From: Marinibaculum sp040216765
GTDB taxonomy: Bacteria > Pseudomonadota > Alphaproteobacteria > Ferrovibrionales > Ferrovibrionaceae
Direction of reading: 5' to 3'
NCBI GenBank assembly: GCA_040216765.1
Contig: JAVJON010000015.1
Location: forward strand, 124,001 to 188,000
Length of the DNA: 64,000 nt
Shown here piece by piece: positions 52,295 to 63,485 of the stretch. The notes beneath the pieces are model-generated. The model made no database searches and had not been told where the DNA came from. It saw nothing but the letters and a program-made list of their open reading frames with translations. The position numbers and the translations under genes are program-made. How positions within the stretch are numbered: position 1 is the stretch's first letter; each line of letters starts with the position of its first letter.

Positions 52295-53479
52295 TCAGGG
52301 CTGCCTGTCCGGCGGCAGCACGCTGCGATAGCAGTCCAGGCTCTCCGCCACGAAGCGTTCGACCGAGAATTCGGCCAGGGCGATCTCCCGGCCCCGCGCC
52401 GCCATGCTGCGCCGGCGCTCCGGGTCGGCGAGCAGCGCCGCCAGTGCCTCCGCCAGGGCGGTGCCGTCGCGGACCGGCACCAGCAGGCCGTTCTCGCCAT
52501 GGCGCACCACCTCGCGGCAGCCGGGCACGTCGGTGGTGACGATCGCCCGGCCGCAGGCCGCCGCCTCGATCAGGGTGCGCGGCAGCCCTTCCCGGTAGGA
52601 TGGCAGGCAGACGATATGGGCCGCATTCAGGGTCTGCGGCATCGCCTCGGAATAACCCTGCACCTCCACCAGGCCCTCCCGCTGCCAGGCCTCGACCTGG
52701 GCGGGCGCGACGCCGGTCGGGTTCTGCGGGTCGTGCCGGCCGACCAGGAGGAAGCGTGCTTCCACGCCGCGGCCTTTCAGGATCCTGGCCGCCGCCACGA
52801 ATTCGTTGATGCCCTTGTCGCCGATCAGGCGGGCAGGGAACAGCACGACGGGCGGGCCCGGCGGTTCGGCTGCCGGGCTGAACTCCGTCATGTCCACGCC
52901 GCAGCCGCGGATCATCACCGCCCGGTCGGCACGCGCCAGCCCGTGCCGCAGGAACAGGTCGCGATCGTCGCCGTTCTGGAAGATCACCCGCCCGTTGCCA
53001 TGCCCCAGGGCGAAGCGGAACAGCATCTTCACCGCCTGGCGCTGGGCCCAGGCCAGCGGGCCGCTGCGGATGAACAGATAGCCCAGCCCGGTGATCGCAT
53101 GGACCACGGCCGGCACGCCCAGCAGGCGGGTCGCGATGCCGCCCCAGATCACCGGCTTCATCGAGACGTGATGCACCAGGTCCGGTTCCACCTGTCCGAC
53201 GATGTAGGAGATCGCCGCCAGCAGGCGCAGCTCCGCCAGGGGATTGCGGCCGCCCCGGGCCAGCGGGATCGGATGGAAGGCCAGCCCGGCCTGCTCGATC
53301 CGGGCGATGCCCTTCGGATCCGGCGGGGCCGCGACATGGACCTCGAAGCCGGCGGCGCGCATCGCCACGCCCAGCGGCATCCGGTGGGTGGTGAAGAACA
53401 GGGCCTCGTGGCTGAGATAGAGGATGCGGCCCTTCGGTGCCGGCCCCGCCGGGGCCGGCCCGGCATGCGTCCCGGTCAT
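52295..53479 (-). CDS. Family-4-type glycosyltransferase (GT-B fold)
   Basis: The ATG ending at 53479 overlaps the heparinase stop by four bases and gives 394 residues. The N-terminal domain (ILYLSHEALFFTTHRMPLGV, HHVSMKPVIWGGIA) and the GT4 C-terminal domain (VVLFPARLIGDKGINEFVAA, then PSYREGLPRTLIEAAACGRA with the conserved glutamates, and VVRHGENGLLVPV) are clear. It resembles enzymes that extend lipid-linked O-antigen or EPS units, such as WbpH/WcfI-like transferases. Acts in the cytoplasm on the lipid-linked sugar made by the WecA-like enzyme. Confidence 0.92.
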   Translation of the reverse strand: MTGTHAGPAPAGPAPKGRILYLSHEALFFTTHRMPLGVAMRAAGFEVHVAAPPDPKGIARIEQAGLAFHPIPLARGGRNPLAELRLLAAISYIVGQVEPDLVHHVSMKPVIWGGIATRLLGVPAVVHAITGLGYLFIRSGPLAWAQRQAVKMLFRFALGHGNGRVIFQNGDDRDLFLRHGLARADRAVMIRGCGVDMTEFSPAAEPPGPPVVLFPARLIGDKGINEFVAAARILKGRGVEARFLLVGRHDPQNPTGVAPAQVEAWQREGLVEVQGYSEAMPQTLNAAHIVCLPSYREGLPRTLIEAAACGRAIVTTDVPGCREVVRHGENGLLVPVRDGTALAEALAALLADPERRRSMAARGREIALAEFSVERFVAESLDCYRSVLPPDRQP

Positions 53480-55317
53480 CCGGTCAGCTTCGCCAGCGCC
53501 CATTTGACGATCGTGGTATCGCCGGACGTGGTGGCGCAGAGCAGGATCTGCTGGCTGCGATGGCGGATCCCGTCGGCGCCCAGGTAGACGCTGTCCTCCA
53601 GCGACACCGTGCCGCCGGCGACCCGCATCCGCCAGCCCTTGCCGGAGACCGTCTTCAGGATCGCCTGCGCGCCGTCGTGCAGCAGCGAGACCCGGATGTC
53701 GGGATGCAGGTGGAAGCGGATGGCGAAGGGGCGGTCCTCCGGCCGGCTGCCGTCGGGCCGCCGCAGCTTGCGCACCATGTCCTCGCCGCGCAGGTCGTCG
53801 CCATCGGCATGCAGGTAGAGCCGGCGGCGGTGGCGCAGGCCGAAGCGGCTTTCATAGCCGGCATGCTCGCCCTCGATCCAGAAATTGCCGTCCTGGATCT
53901 GCCGCGTGACGGTGGGCGGCGGCGGTGGCGGCGGCGCGGCCAGCCAGCCCTCCGGCAGGGCCTCCTCATCCGCGATGCTCATCGTCGAATGGGCGGCGGT
54001 GCCGGCCAGGGCCTGGCGCCAGAGCGGATCGGCCGCCGTGCCGCAGTTCACGATGATGCGGTCGCGGCCATGGCTGAACTCCATCGCCAGCGGCGACAGA
54101 TGCGGGCTGTCCGTGGTGTCCGGCACCGGCCAGCCGACATCCATCAGCAGCACGGCGCGTTTCGCCTCCGCCCGCTCGTACTGGCCATAGGGGGCGCTCT
54201 CCAGCGGCTTCGCCCGGCTCTCCGCCAGTTTCAGCACGGCGTCGATGCGGCTGCTGCGCTCCTCGATCCCGTCGTGGAACACCGCCAGGCCGCCATCGCC
54301 ATGGCGCAGGGCGCGCAGCATCGGCGCCATCCGGTCCACCGCATTGGCCAGCGCCTCCGGCGCCTCCCAATTGGCATCCAGGCAGGTGCGCCGCAGCCCG
54401 GCCAGGATCGCCAGCAGGCGGAACTGGCGGCTGGGATTGCGCGACCGGTGCATGCCGTCGGGCAGGATCTCGGCATGCAGCACGCGGGTCAGCCCGGCAA
54501 AGGCGGCCTCCCGCCGCCGCTCAAGGTCGGGCAGGCACAGGGTCGCCGTGCACAGGGCGGCCCAGGCCAACACCGGCTCCACCCCGCTCTGCCGCAGGCG
54601 CAGCGCATCGGACAGGTGCCGGGCCTGGCGCGCCAGCCCTTCCAGGAAGGCCTTGCGGAAGGCGGCATCCGCGCCCCGCAGCAGCGGCTCGGCGAAGGTG
54701 AGCCAGTTCAGCAGGCGGATCGACAGGATGTCGGTGCGCCAGCACAGCCGGTGCCAGCGCGGATGCCGGCTCAGCCAGGCGCCGACCAGGCGGCGGGCCC
54801 GCTCGGCGGCCTGGTCCTGCCGCTCGCCGGTCACCGCATAGAGGTCGCGCAGGAACTCGAAGCCGTGCAGCCAGGCGGCGATCCCGGCATCCGGCGGCTC
54901 GCTTCCCCAGGGATCCTCCTGCGGCAGGTCGCTCTCCATCCCCTGCAGCCGGATCACGCCGTCCAGCAGGCGCAGGCCCTGCTCGGCATCGCCGGGTAGC
55001 CGCGACTTTGGCCGGAAGCCGAGATCCTTCGGCGGCGAATCGCTCAGGAAATAGTTGTACAGCCCGGTCTCGAAGATCTTCGGCGCCACGCTGTCGCGCA
55101 GCCGCTGCCACAGGCTGCGGGGGCGTGTCGCCACTTTCGACGGCAGGGCCGGCAGCCCGCCGCCCGGACCGCGGCGCGGCACCGCCACGGGCAGGCCCGC
55201 GCCGCCGGCCGCCCGCCTGCCGCTGTCCGGCGAGCGTCCGGTCGCGGGGCGATCCCCGGCGGGACGATCCCCGGCTGGACGATCCCCGGCTGGACGATCC
55301 ATGGGATCGGCATGCAT
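53476..55317 (-). CDS. Heparinase II/III-family protein
   Basis: The 613-residue product has an alpha/alpha toroid-like middle (LHGFEFLRDLYAVTGERQDQ, RWHRLCWRTDILSIRLLNWL) and a C-terminal heparinase-type beta domain (TTDSPHLSPLAMEFSHGRDR, IIVNCG, AHSTMSIADEE). This family is common beside rsmB, rpe or purH in Alphaproteobacteria and is often annotated as heparinase II/III family. Its real substrate is unknown, and uronate polysaccharide degradation or modification is only presumed. The N-terminus contains an odd GDRPA pentapeptide repeat. It shares one base with the rpe stop. Confidence 0.88.
   Translation of the reverse strand: MHADPMDRPAGDRPAGDRPAGDRPATGRSPDSGRRAAGGAGLPVAVPRRGPGGGLPALPSKVATRPRSLWQRLRDSVAPKIFETGLYNYFLSDSPPKDLGFRPKSRLPGDAEQGLRLLDGVIRLQGMESDLPQEDPWGSEPPDAGIAAWLHGFEFLRDLYAVTGERQDQAAERARRLVGAWLSRHPRWHRLCWRTDILSIRLLNWLTFAEPLLRGADAAFRKAFLEGLARQARHLSDALRLRQSGVEPVLAWAALCTATLCLPDLERRREAAFAGLTRVLHAEILPDGMHRSRNPSRQFRLLAILAGLRRTCLDANWEAPEALANAVDRMAPMLRALRHGDGGLAVFHDGIEERSSRIDAVLKLAESRAKPLESAPYGQYERAEAKRAVLLMDVGWPVPDTTDSPHLSPLAMEFSHGRDRIIVNCGTAADPLWRQALAGTAAHSTMSIADEEALPEGWLAAPPPPPPPTVTRQIQDGNFWIEGEHAGYESRFGLRHRRRLYLHADGDDLRGEDMVRKLRRPDGSRPEDRPFAIRFHLHPDIRVSLLHDGAQAILKTVSGKGWRMRVAGGTVSLEDSVYLGADGIRHRSQQILLCATTSGDTTIVKWALAKLTG
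55251..55300. repeat. 15-bp tandem repeat encoding GDRPA pentapeptides
   Basis: GATCCCCGGC(G/T)GGAC is repeated three times (55251-55265, 55266-55280, 55281-55295) plus a partial fourth copy. Read on the minus strand it gives the GDRPA array at the very N-terminus of the heparinase-family protein. Because the unit is a multiple of three, slippage would change the tail length without breaking the frame. Confidence 0.85.
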
Positions 55318-55982
55318 CAGACGGCCTCGCGCAGGCGGCGGATATTGCCTTCGTAGGCCGCCGTCCCCCCCGCGAAGCTGGCGGTCCCCGCCACCAGCAC
55401 GTCGGCGCCGGCGGCGACCGCGCGGCCGGCGGTCTCGGTGTTGATGCCGCCATCGACCTCCAGGTCGATCTGCCGGCCGCTTGCGTCGATCGCCCGGCGC
55501 AGGCGCGCGATCTTGTCCAGCTGGCTCTCGATGAAGCTCTGGCCGCCGAAGCCGGGGTTGACGCTCATCACCAGGACCAGGTCGACCATGTCCAGCACCG
55601 CCTCGGCCTGCTCCGCCGGGGTGCCGGGATTGAGCGAGATGCCCGCCTTCTTGCCCAGCGAGCGGATCAGCTGCAGCGACCGGTGCAGATGCGGGCCGGC
55701 CTCGGCATGGATGGTGATGATGTCCGACCCTGCCTCGGCAAAGGCCGCGATGAACGGGTCCACCGGGGCGATCATCAGGTGCACGTCGAACGGCTTCGCG
55801 CTGTGCGGCCGCAGGGCCCGGACCACCAGCGGGCCGATCGTCAGGTTGGGCACGAAATGGCCGTCCATCACGTCGACATGGATATAGTCGGCGCCGGCGC
55901 GGTCGATGGCCGCGACCTCTTCGCCCAGCCGGGCAAAGTCGGCGGAGAGGATCGATGGGGCGATGCGAATCGGTCGGGTCAT
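55317..55982 (-). CDS. rpe: Ribulose-phosphate 3-epimerase
   Basis: The ATG ending at 55982 (MTRPIRIAPSILSADFARL) gives 221 residues, the usual Rpe length. TIM-barrel landmarks are APSILSADF, YIHVDVMDGHFVPNLTIG, DVHLMI, MSVNPGFGGQSFIES and LEVDGGIN, which hold the two metal-binding histidines and two aspartates. It interconverts ribulose-5-P and xylulose-5-P. It is the first gene of the six-gene minus-strand run ending with the CapD-like gene. Confidence 0.96.
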   Translation of the reverse strand: MTRPIRIAPSILSADFARLGEEVAAIDRAGADYIHVDVMDGHFVPNLTIGPLVVRALRPHSAKPFDVHLMIAPVDPFIAAFAEAGSDIITIHAEAGPHLHRSLQLIRSLGKKAGISLNPGTPAEQAEAVLDMVDLVLVMSVNPGFGGQSFIESQLDKIARLRRAIDASGRQIDLEVDGGINTETAGRAVAAGADVLVAGTASFAGGTAAYEGNIRRLREAV

Positions 55983-56225
55983 TTGTGGCGTGGTATCAGC
56001 TTCCCCGAATGGCGGCAATGCTGTTGGGCATTTTGCCAAACGGCATGAAAATCAATGACTTTTGCGCATTTCCTGGCATACTGATTTCACTGATTGACGG
56101 ACCCCGGGGCGGCCGGCAGGCTGGCAGCGATCCGATTCGCCCGCTCCCGGTGCCAGGTTGCTCGCGCGACATGGGCATTCTGCACCGGATCCGGACCCCG
56201 TCGTAAGTGCGAACCGGCGAGAAGC

Positions 56226-57050
56226 ATGAACCGCAGAGACTTCAACCGCACGATTCTTTCCCTGGCCGCCGGCGCCGCCCTGCTCGGCGCCGGTCGTGCC
56301 GTGGCGGCAACGCCGCTGCCGCGTCCCCGGCCGTTCCATCTGCAGAAGGGCATGCCACGGGCCAGGGTGGTGCTGGACCCCGGCCATGGCGGCCGCGATC
56401 CCGGCGCGCTGGGCGTGACCGGCGTGCGCGAAAAGGATGTCACCCTCGACATCTGCCGCACGATCCGCGACCGGCTGGCGCGCAATGGCGGGCCGGAGGT
56501 GCTGCTGACCCGCGACGGCGACGTCTTCCTGCCGCTGAACGACCGCATCGCCTTTGCCGAAGAGGTCGATGCCGATCTCTTCATCTCCATCCATGCCGAT
56601 GCCGCACCGACCCCGGATGCGCGCGGCCTGTCCGCCTATACCCTGTCGGAGCGCGCCTCCGACGGCCTGGCGGATGCCCTGGCGGTGGCCGAGAACCGGG
56701 TCGACCGGCTCTATGGCGTCGACCTGCGCCATGCCGATTCCGCGGTGGCGGCAATCCTCCAGGACCTCGCCCACCGCTACAGCCACCGGGCCTCGCGCAC
56801 CGCGAAGGAAAGGCTTGTCTCCGGCCTCGTCGGCCAGCTCGACCTGCTCTACAACCCGATGCGCTCCGCCAGCTTCGCCGTGCTCAAATCGGCGCAGGTG
56901 CCCGCCGTGCTGCTGGAAACCGGCTTCCTGTCCAACCCGCAGGACGAGCGCCTGCTGGCCGAAACCCCCAGCCGCCGCCGCATCGCGGGCATCCTGGGCA
57001 ACCGGATCGCCACCGTCGCCGGCGAACTGCGGGTGCAGGCCGGCGCCTGA
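56226..57050 (+). CDS. N-acetylmuramoyl-L-alanine amidase, AmiC-like
   Basis: ATG 56226 gives 274 residues, starting with MNRRDFNRTILSLAAGAALL, a plausible twin-arginine signal, as used by E. coli AmiC. The Amidase_3 zinc motifs are VVLDPGHGGRDPGALG (His), REKDVTLDICR (Glu), FISIHADAAP (His) and VLLETGFLSNPQDE (catalytic Glu). It cleaves septal peptidoglycan between MurNAc and L-Ala during cell separation. It lacks the N-terminal AMIN domain of full-length AmiC. Confidence 0.92.
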   Translation: MNRRDFNRTILSLAAGAALLGAGRAVAATPLPRPRPFHLQKGMPRARVVLDPGHGGRDPGALGVTGVREKDVTLDICRTIRDRLARNGGPEVLLTRDGDVFLPLNDRIAFAEEVDADLFISIHADAAPTPDARGLSAYTLSERASDGLADALAVAENRVDRLYGVDLRHADSAVAAILQDLAHRYSHRASRTAKERLVSGLVGQLDLLYNPMRSASFAVLKSAQVPAVLLETGFLSNPQDERLLAETPSRRRIAGILGNRIATVAGELRVQAGA

Positions 57051-57062
57051 GCGCGTCCGGCC

Positions 57063-58469
57063 TCAGCCGGCGCGCCGCAGCAGGGCCATGAAGAAGCCAT
57101 CCAGGCCGCCCAGCGCCGGCCAGAGATCCGGCGCGGTCAACAGCGCAGCGCCCGCCTGGGCCTCCGGCGGCAGGCCGTAGGCCGCGGCCTGCAGGGGGAC
57201 CTGCGCCATGTCGCCGTGCCGCACCAGCGCCGCGGCGATCCGCTCGCCGCCCTCCTGCGGCTGCAGGCTGCAGACGCAGTAGAGCAGCGCCCCGCCCGGT
57301 TGCAGCCGGGCGATCGCGGCGTCCAGCAGGCGGTCCTGCAACGCGGCCGTCGCGACGAGGTCGCCGGGGCGGCGCAGATGCAGGATATCGGGATGCCGGC
57401 GCAATGTGCCGGTGGCCGAACAGGGCGCGTCCAGCAGCACGCCCTCGAATGTCCGGTCATCCGGCCAGGCCGTGGCATCGGTCGTCACGGCCTCGACCGC
57501 CAGGCCAAGCCGCCGCAGGTTCCCCGTCATCCGGGCAACCCGCTGGGGATCCTGCTCCAGGGCGGTCACGGCGGCCCCCATCGCGGCCAGCTGCGCCGTC
57601 TTGCCGCCCGGCGCGGCGCACATCTCCAGCACCCGGCAGCCGGACAGGGCATCCGCGCCGTCCCGTCCCGGGCGCAGGGCATCGGCGAGGATACGGGCGG
57701 GAACGGCGGCAGCCGCGTCCTGCACCCACCAGGCGCCCTCGGCGAAGCCGGGCAGGCTTTCGACCCGGCCGCCGGACGGGCGCCGCAGGCTGCCGCCGGG
57801 CAGCGCCTCGGCTTCCAGCGGCCCGGTCCAGGCGCCGGACTCGCCCTTGACGGTGATGTCGAGCGGCGCCTCCGCGAGGCTGGCCGCCGACAGTGCCGCG
57901 GCGCGCTCCGCGCCAAAGGCCGCACGCCAGCTCTGCCACAGCCAGTCGGGCAGGGCCGTGGCCGCGGTCTCCGTCGCCAGGATCTCCTCCTTCTCGGCCG
58001 CGATGCGCCGCAGCACGGCATTGACCAGGCCGCGGAAGGCGGAATTCGGCGGCAGCAGCGCGACGCTGGAATGGACGGCCGCGTGATCGGGCACGTCCAG
58101 GAACAGGATCTGCGCCGCGCCCAGGCGCAATGCCCCGATCGCCGGGCTGGCCGCCTTGCCCGGCCGCAGCGGCCGGGCCACCCGGTCGGCGATGGCCCGG
58201 TCGATCAGCCGCAAATGGCGCAGCACGGACATGCAGACCGCCCGGACAAAGGCCCGGTCGCGCTCGCGCAGCGCCGCCAGGCGGCCATCGCCGGCGCAGG
58301 CCTCGGCGAATACCCGGTCGAAGCTGCGCCCGTCCTCGAGCACGAGGCGCAGCAGGCCCAGGCAGGCCCGGCGCGGCCGATCGCCGCCGCTGCCGCCCTC
58401 GCGCGCGGGGGCGGGCTCTGCCGGAATGGGGCCGTCCTGATTGCTTTCCCTGGCCTGGTTGTGCGTCAT
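57063..58469 (-). CDS. rsmB: 16S rRNA (cytosine(967)-C(5))-methyltransferase
   Basis: The 468-residue protein has an N-terminal NusB-like domain (RDRAFVRAVCMSVLRHLRLI, then VHSSVALLPPNSAFRGLVNAVLR) and a C-terminal SAM domain: VLEMCAAPGGKTAQLAAMG, LDAPCSATGTLRRHPDI (the proline-cysteine motif) and LLYCVCSLQPQEGGERI (second cysteine). This is the Sun/RsmB arrangement. It lies 29 bp downstream of htpX; this pairing is common in Alphaproteobacteria. Confidence 0.94.
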   Translation of the reverse strand: MTHNQARESNQDGPIPAEPAPAREGGSGGDRPRRACLGLLRLVLEDGRSFDRVFAEACAGDGRLAALRERDRAFVRAVCMSVLRHLRLIDRAIADRVARPLRPGKAASPAIGALRLGAAQILFLDVPDHAAVHSSVALLPPNSAFRGLVNAVLRRIAAEKEEILATETAATALPDWLWQSWRAAFGAERAAALSAASLAEAPLDITVKGESGAWTGPLEAEALPGGSLRRPSGGRVESLPGFAEGAWWVQDAAAAVPARILADALRPGRDGADALSGCRVLEMCAAPGGKTAQLAAMGAAVTALEQDPQRVARMTGNLRRLGLAVEAVTTDATAWPDDRTFEGVLLDAPCSATGTLRRHPDILHLRRPGDLVATAALQDRLLDAAIARLQPGGALLYCVCSLQPQEGGERIAAALVRHGDMAQVPLQAAAYGLPPEAQAGAALLTAPDLWPALGGLDGFFMALLRRAG

Positions 58470-58498
58470 CCGCGGGGCGCCGCGACCGCCGGCGGCGG

Positions 58499-59467
58499 TC
58501 AGGACCAGGGCCCGCTGCGGCGCCTGCCGGCGCGCGGCACCGCGCCGCCGCTGCGCGTCGGAGCCGGGCCGCGGGATGTCGTCGCCACGCTGCCGCGCCG
58601 GGCGGTCCCGCCCCGGATCGCCTCACCCATGCCGCCGGCGATTTCCCGCAGCCGCGCGATCCGGTTGGCCGTCTTCGGATGGGTGGAGAACAGCGAATCC
58701 GCACCATGGCCGTTCAGCGGGTTGATGATGAACAGCTGCGCGGAGGCGGGGTTCTCCTCCGCCGTCCGGTTCTCCACGCCGCCGCGGGCGATCTGTTCGA
58801 TCTTGCCCAGCGCGCTGGCCAGGGCCATCGGCTGGCCGCAGATCGCCGCCCCGTCGCGGTCGGCGGAATATTCCCGCGTCCGGCTGATCGCCATCTGCAC
58901 CAGGCTCGCGGCCAGCGGCGCCAGGATCATCAGCGCCAGCGAGCCCACGAGGCCCAGCGGGTTGTTGCGGTTGCCGCCGAAGAACAGGGCGAAGCTGGCC
59001 AGCATCGAGATTGCGCCGGCCAGGGTGGCGGTGATCGTCATCGTTAGGGTGTCGCGGTTCTTCACATGCGCCAGCTCGTGCGCCATCACCCCGGCGATCT
59101 CGTCGCGGCTCAGGCTGTTCAGCAGGCCGGTCGTTGCCGCGACAGCCGCATTCTGCGGGTTCCGGCCGGTGGCAAAGGCGTTGGGTTGCGGCGTGTCGAT
59201 CACATAGACCTTCGGCATCGGCAGGCCGGCATTCTGTGCCAGCCGCTCGACAATGGCATAGTACTCCGGCGCCGTCCGCGCATCGACCTGGCGGGCGCGG
59301 TACATCCGCAGCACCACCTTGTCGCTGTTCCAGTAGGCGAACAGGTTCATCGCCGCGGCGACCACCAGGGCGATCAGCATGCCGCCCTCGCCGCCGATCA
59401 GGTAGCCGATCCCCATGAACAGGGCGGTCATGGCCGCGAGCAGGATGCCGGTGCGTATCAGGTTCAT
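58499..59467 (-). CDS. htpX: Membrane zinc metalloprotease HtpX
   Basis: The 322-residue protein has two N-terminal hydrophobic segments (TGILLAAMTALFMGIGYLIG and a following one), the HEXXH zinc motif in VMAHELAHVKNRD, two more membrane segments, and the third zinc ligand region SRTREYSADRDGA. HtpX degrades misfolded membrane proteins. The C-terminus carries an Arg/Gly/Ser-rich extension. It is divergent from the SDHAF4-like gene and upstream of rsmB. Confidence 0.94.
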   Translation of the reverse strand: MNLIRTGILLAAMTALFMGIGYLIGGEGGMLIALVVAAAMNLFAYWNSDKVVLRMYRARQVDARTAPEYYAIVERLAQNAGLPMPKVYVIDTPQPNAFATGRNPQNAAVAATTGLLNSLSRDEIAGVMAHELAHVKNRDTLTMTITATLAGAISMLASFALFFGGNRNNPLGLVGSLALMILAPLAASLVQMAISRTREYSADRDGAAICGQPMALASALGKIEQIARGGVENRTAEENPASAQLFIINPLNGHGADSLFSTHPKTANRIARLREIAGGMGEAIRGGTARRGSVATTSRGPAPTRSGGAVPRAGRRRSGPWS

Positions 59468-59604
59468 CTCGTGTCACTCTTCCGTCGCATGGCACGGCCG
59501 CCGCGTCATGGGCCGTGTCGTCGAACCGGCCTATATGTAGGCGTGAGGGCGCCACAAGGCGAGATGCTGGCGCGCAATTCGGGCAGGCCCGGTCGACGGG
59601 CGGG

Positions 59605-59817
59605 ATGGACAGGATGAGCGAGCAGGACAGAGGCAGGCCGGCGGCGACGCCGACGGCGGCCGAGCCGGAGCAGGATGCCGGCAAGCCCGGTGGCGTGAAG
59701 AAGGTCAGGCCGGCCCATGTGCTGGAACAGCCGCCGGGCGAGGTCGGCGGCCCCGCGGGGCCGGAGCCGACCCGCTATGGCGACTGGTCCTTCAAGGGTA
59801 TCGCCAGCGATTTCTGA
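59605..59817 (+). CDS. DUF1674/SDHAF4-family small protein
   Basis: The product is 70 residues from ATG 59605 (67 from ATG 59614). A polar, disordered N-terminus leads to the diagnostic C-terminus GPEPTRYGDWSFKGIASDF, the SDHAF4 signature. In mitochondria SDHAF4 helps flavinated SdhA assemble into succinate dehydrogenase. Bacterial members are assumed to act similarly. Presence beside htpX-rsmB is a recurrent alphaproteobacterial arrangement. Confidence 0.88.
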   Translation: MDRMSEQDRGRPAATPTAAEPEQDAGKPGGVKKVRPAHVLEQPPGEVGGPAGPEPTRYGDWSFKGIASDF

Positions 59818-59829
59818 TCGCCCGGCCGG

Positions 59830-60504
59830 TCAGGCCGGCATGGCCCGGAGCCAGTCGAACAGCGGCTGCAGCGGCGTCAGCGCCTGTGCACAGGCAGCCG
59901 GTGCAGCGGCGCCGTAGGCCGCCGCCACGGGAATATCGTCGCGCCAGGCGCAGAGCCCCTTGCGGCGCAGCAGGGCGGCCTGGGGGTGATCCGCCGGAAA
60001 TGGCTTCGGCACGCGCTTGAGTTCCGGTTCGTCCAGCCGGGCGCCCGCCGCCTGCAGCCGCGACAGGATCGTCGCCAGGGCAGCACCGTCCGGCCCCGCG
60101 ACCCGCGCGCGCCAACGGTCCAGCACGGCGCCGGGAAAGGCGAAGGTGCCGGCGCCGAGCACCAGCCGGTCCGGCTCCAGCCCGAACATCCAGGCCGGCG
60201 GCGCCGGATGGTCGATCCGGGGCGTGAAGGCGATGTGCAGATGCGCGTTGTAGGGCGTCTTGTCCTTCGCGAACCGGATGTCGCGCTGGATGCGGTAGAT
60301 CCGCGCCTCGTGCGCCAGCCCGGTCCGGCGTTCCAGTTCCCCGGCCGTCGCGGTGGCGAAGGCCGCCGCCGGCCGTTTCAGCACGGCCTCGTAGCGCGGC
60401 TTGTTGGCCGTGAACCAGTCGCGGTTGTTGTTCGCCGCCAGTGCCTGCAGGAAGGAAACGGCTTCGGGGCCGAGAAAGCCGTGCCCGTCGCGGCCGGCGG
60501 TCAT
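59830..60504 (-). CDS. DUF2461 / TIGR02453-family protein
   Basis: The ATG ending at 60504 overlaps the upstream gene stop by four bases and gives 224 residues. Family marks are FLQALAANNNRDWFTANKPRYE, IYRIQRDIRFAKDKTPYNAH and KRVPKPFPADHP. The biochemical role of DUF2461 is unknown. Its frame extends upstream (to 60573) only as a shadow of the TfoX-like gene. Confidence 0.88.
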   Translation of the reverse strand: MTAGRDGHGFLGPEAVSFLQALAANNNRDWFTANKPRYEAVLKRPAAAFATATAGELERRTGLAHEARIYRIQRDIRFAKDKTPYNAHLHIAFTPRIDHPAPPAWMFGLEPDRLVLGAGTFAFPGAVLDRWRARVAGPDGAALATILSRLQAAGARLDEPELKRVPKPFPADHPQAALLRRKGLCAWRDDIPVAAAYGAAAPAACAQALTPLQPLFDWLRAMPA

Positions 60505-60842
60505 TTCGGCGGCAGGCCGGCGGCATGCCGCAGGGCCAGCGACAGCCAGTCCCGCAGCACGGCGGCATCGCACGCCGCCGCGTCGACGAAATAGAAGCCC
60601 GACATCCGGCGGCCGCCCTGGATCACCGGTTCGCCGCCGGTCAGCCGGTCGGCCAGGGCCTGGTTGCCCTTGCCGACACGGAACATGAACCGGCCTGCGC
60701 CGGACTTCGCCCGGTCCGTCCCGCCGATCATGTGACCGTTCACGAAGAAGCAGAGGCCACCCATCATGCGTCGCTCCGACAGCCCGGCGATCCCTTCGAC
60801 CCCGGCACGGAAGCGGGCCGCCAGTGCCTCGTCGTGCACCAT
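60501..60842 (-). CDS. TfoX N-terminal-domain protein
   Basis: The 113-residue product (MVHDEALAARFRAGVEG) matches the TfoX/Sxy N-terminal domain: RRMMGGLCFFVNGHMIGG, RFMFRVGKGNQ and GRRMSGFYFVD. Stand-alone versions lack the C-terminal domain of the competence regulator Sxy, and their function is unclear. It sits 32 bp after acs and overlaps the DUF2461 gene, forming one minus-strand unit. It is hidden at the end of a much longer shadow frame. Confidence 0.85.
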   Translation of the reverse strand: MVHDEALAARFRAGVEGIAGLSERRMMGGLCFFVNGHMIGGTDRAKSGAGRFMFRVGKGNQALADRLTGGEPVIQGGRRMSGFYFVDAAACDAAVLRDWLSLALRHAAGLPPK

Positions 60843-60874
60843 CGCGCCTGTCCGCCCGGCGCGGGCGCCGCGGG

Positions 60875-62812
<1,938 letters not shown>

Positions 62813-62934
62813 CTTGTCCTCCCCAGTTCGTTTGATCCGCCGGCATTGGCCCGCGTGCCGCGGCCGGCGGCAGATCGTTGCGGTGGCCGGATCTTACCGG
62901 ACCCGGGGTGCCGCCTGCGAGTCCGCAACCGCAA

Positions 62935-62963
62935 TCGACCGGCCCGGCGACGCGTTCTATCAT
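62935..62963 (+). promoter_or_regulatory. Sigma70-like promoter of bfr
   Basis: TCGACC (62935-62940) and TATCAT (62958-62963) with a 17-base spacer lie 34 bases before the bfr start codon. AGAGG (about 62983-62988) is the likely ribosome-binding site. Confidence 0.45.
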
Positions 62964-62996
62964 GCCGGTTCCCTGCCGCAGCAAGAGGTACGTGCC

Positions 62997-63485
62997 ATGA
63001 AAGGCAAGCCAGAGGTCCTGGCGCAGTTGAACAAGATCCTGTTCAACGAACTGACCGCCATCAACCAGTATTTTCTGCATGCGCGGATGCTGCGGAACTG
63101 GGGCCTGCATGCGCTGGCGAAGATCGAGTACGAGGAATCGATCGACGAGATGAAGCATGCCGACAAGCTGGTCGAGCGGATCCTGTTCCTGGAGGGACTG
63201 CCCAACCTGCAGGACCTGGGCAAGCTGCTGATCGGGGAGAACGTGCCCGAGGTCCTGGACAATGACCTGGAGCTGGAGCGCCAGGCGATGCCCGACCTGC
63301 GGGCCGCGATCGCCGTCTGCGAGACCGCGCAGGACTATATCAGCCGCGAACTGCTGGAAGACATCCTGGAGTCCGAGGAAGGGCATGTGGACTTCCTGGA
63401 GACCCAGAAGGAGCTGATCGCCCAGCTGGGCCTGCAGAACTATCTGCAATCGGCGATGGGATCGCTGGAGGACTCGGGCTCCTAG
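62997..63485 (+). CDS. bfr: Bacterioferritin
   Basis: The 162-residue protein from ATG 62997 has all expected ligands: ferroxidase residues Glu18, Glu51, His54, Glu94, Glu127 and His130, and the haem-binding Met52. It forms a 24-mer iron-storage shell with haem at the subunit interface. The longer open frame upstream is not coding. The partner ferredoxin gene bfd lies 192 bp away in the opposite orientation. Confidence 0.97.
   Translation: MKGKPEVLAQLNKILFNELTAINQYFLHARMLRNWGLHALAKIEYEESIDEMKHADKLVERILFLEGLPNLQDLGKLLIGENVPEVLDNDLELERQAMPDLRAAIAVCETAQDYISRELLEDILESEEGHVDFLETQKELIAQLGLQNYLQSAMGSLEDSGS

Noticed and set aside
55955..56206. 83-codon frame between rpe and the amidase gene
   Set aside because: It overlaps the rpe start and the divergent promoter region and shows no protein-like pattern.
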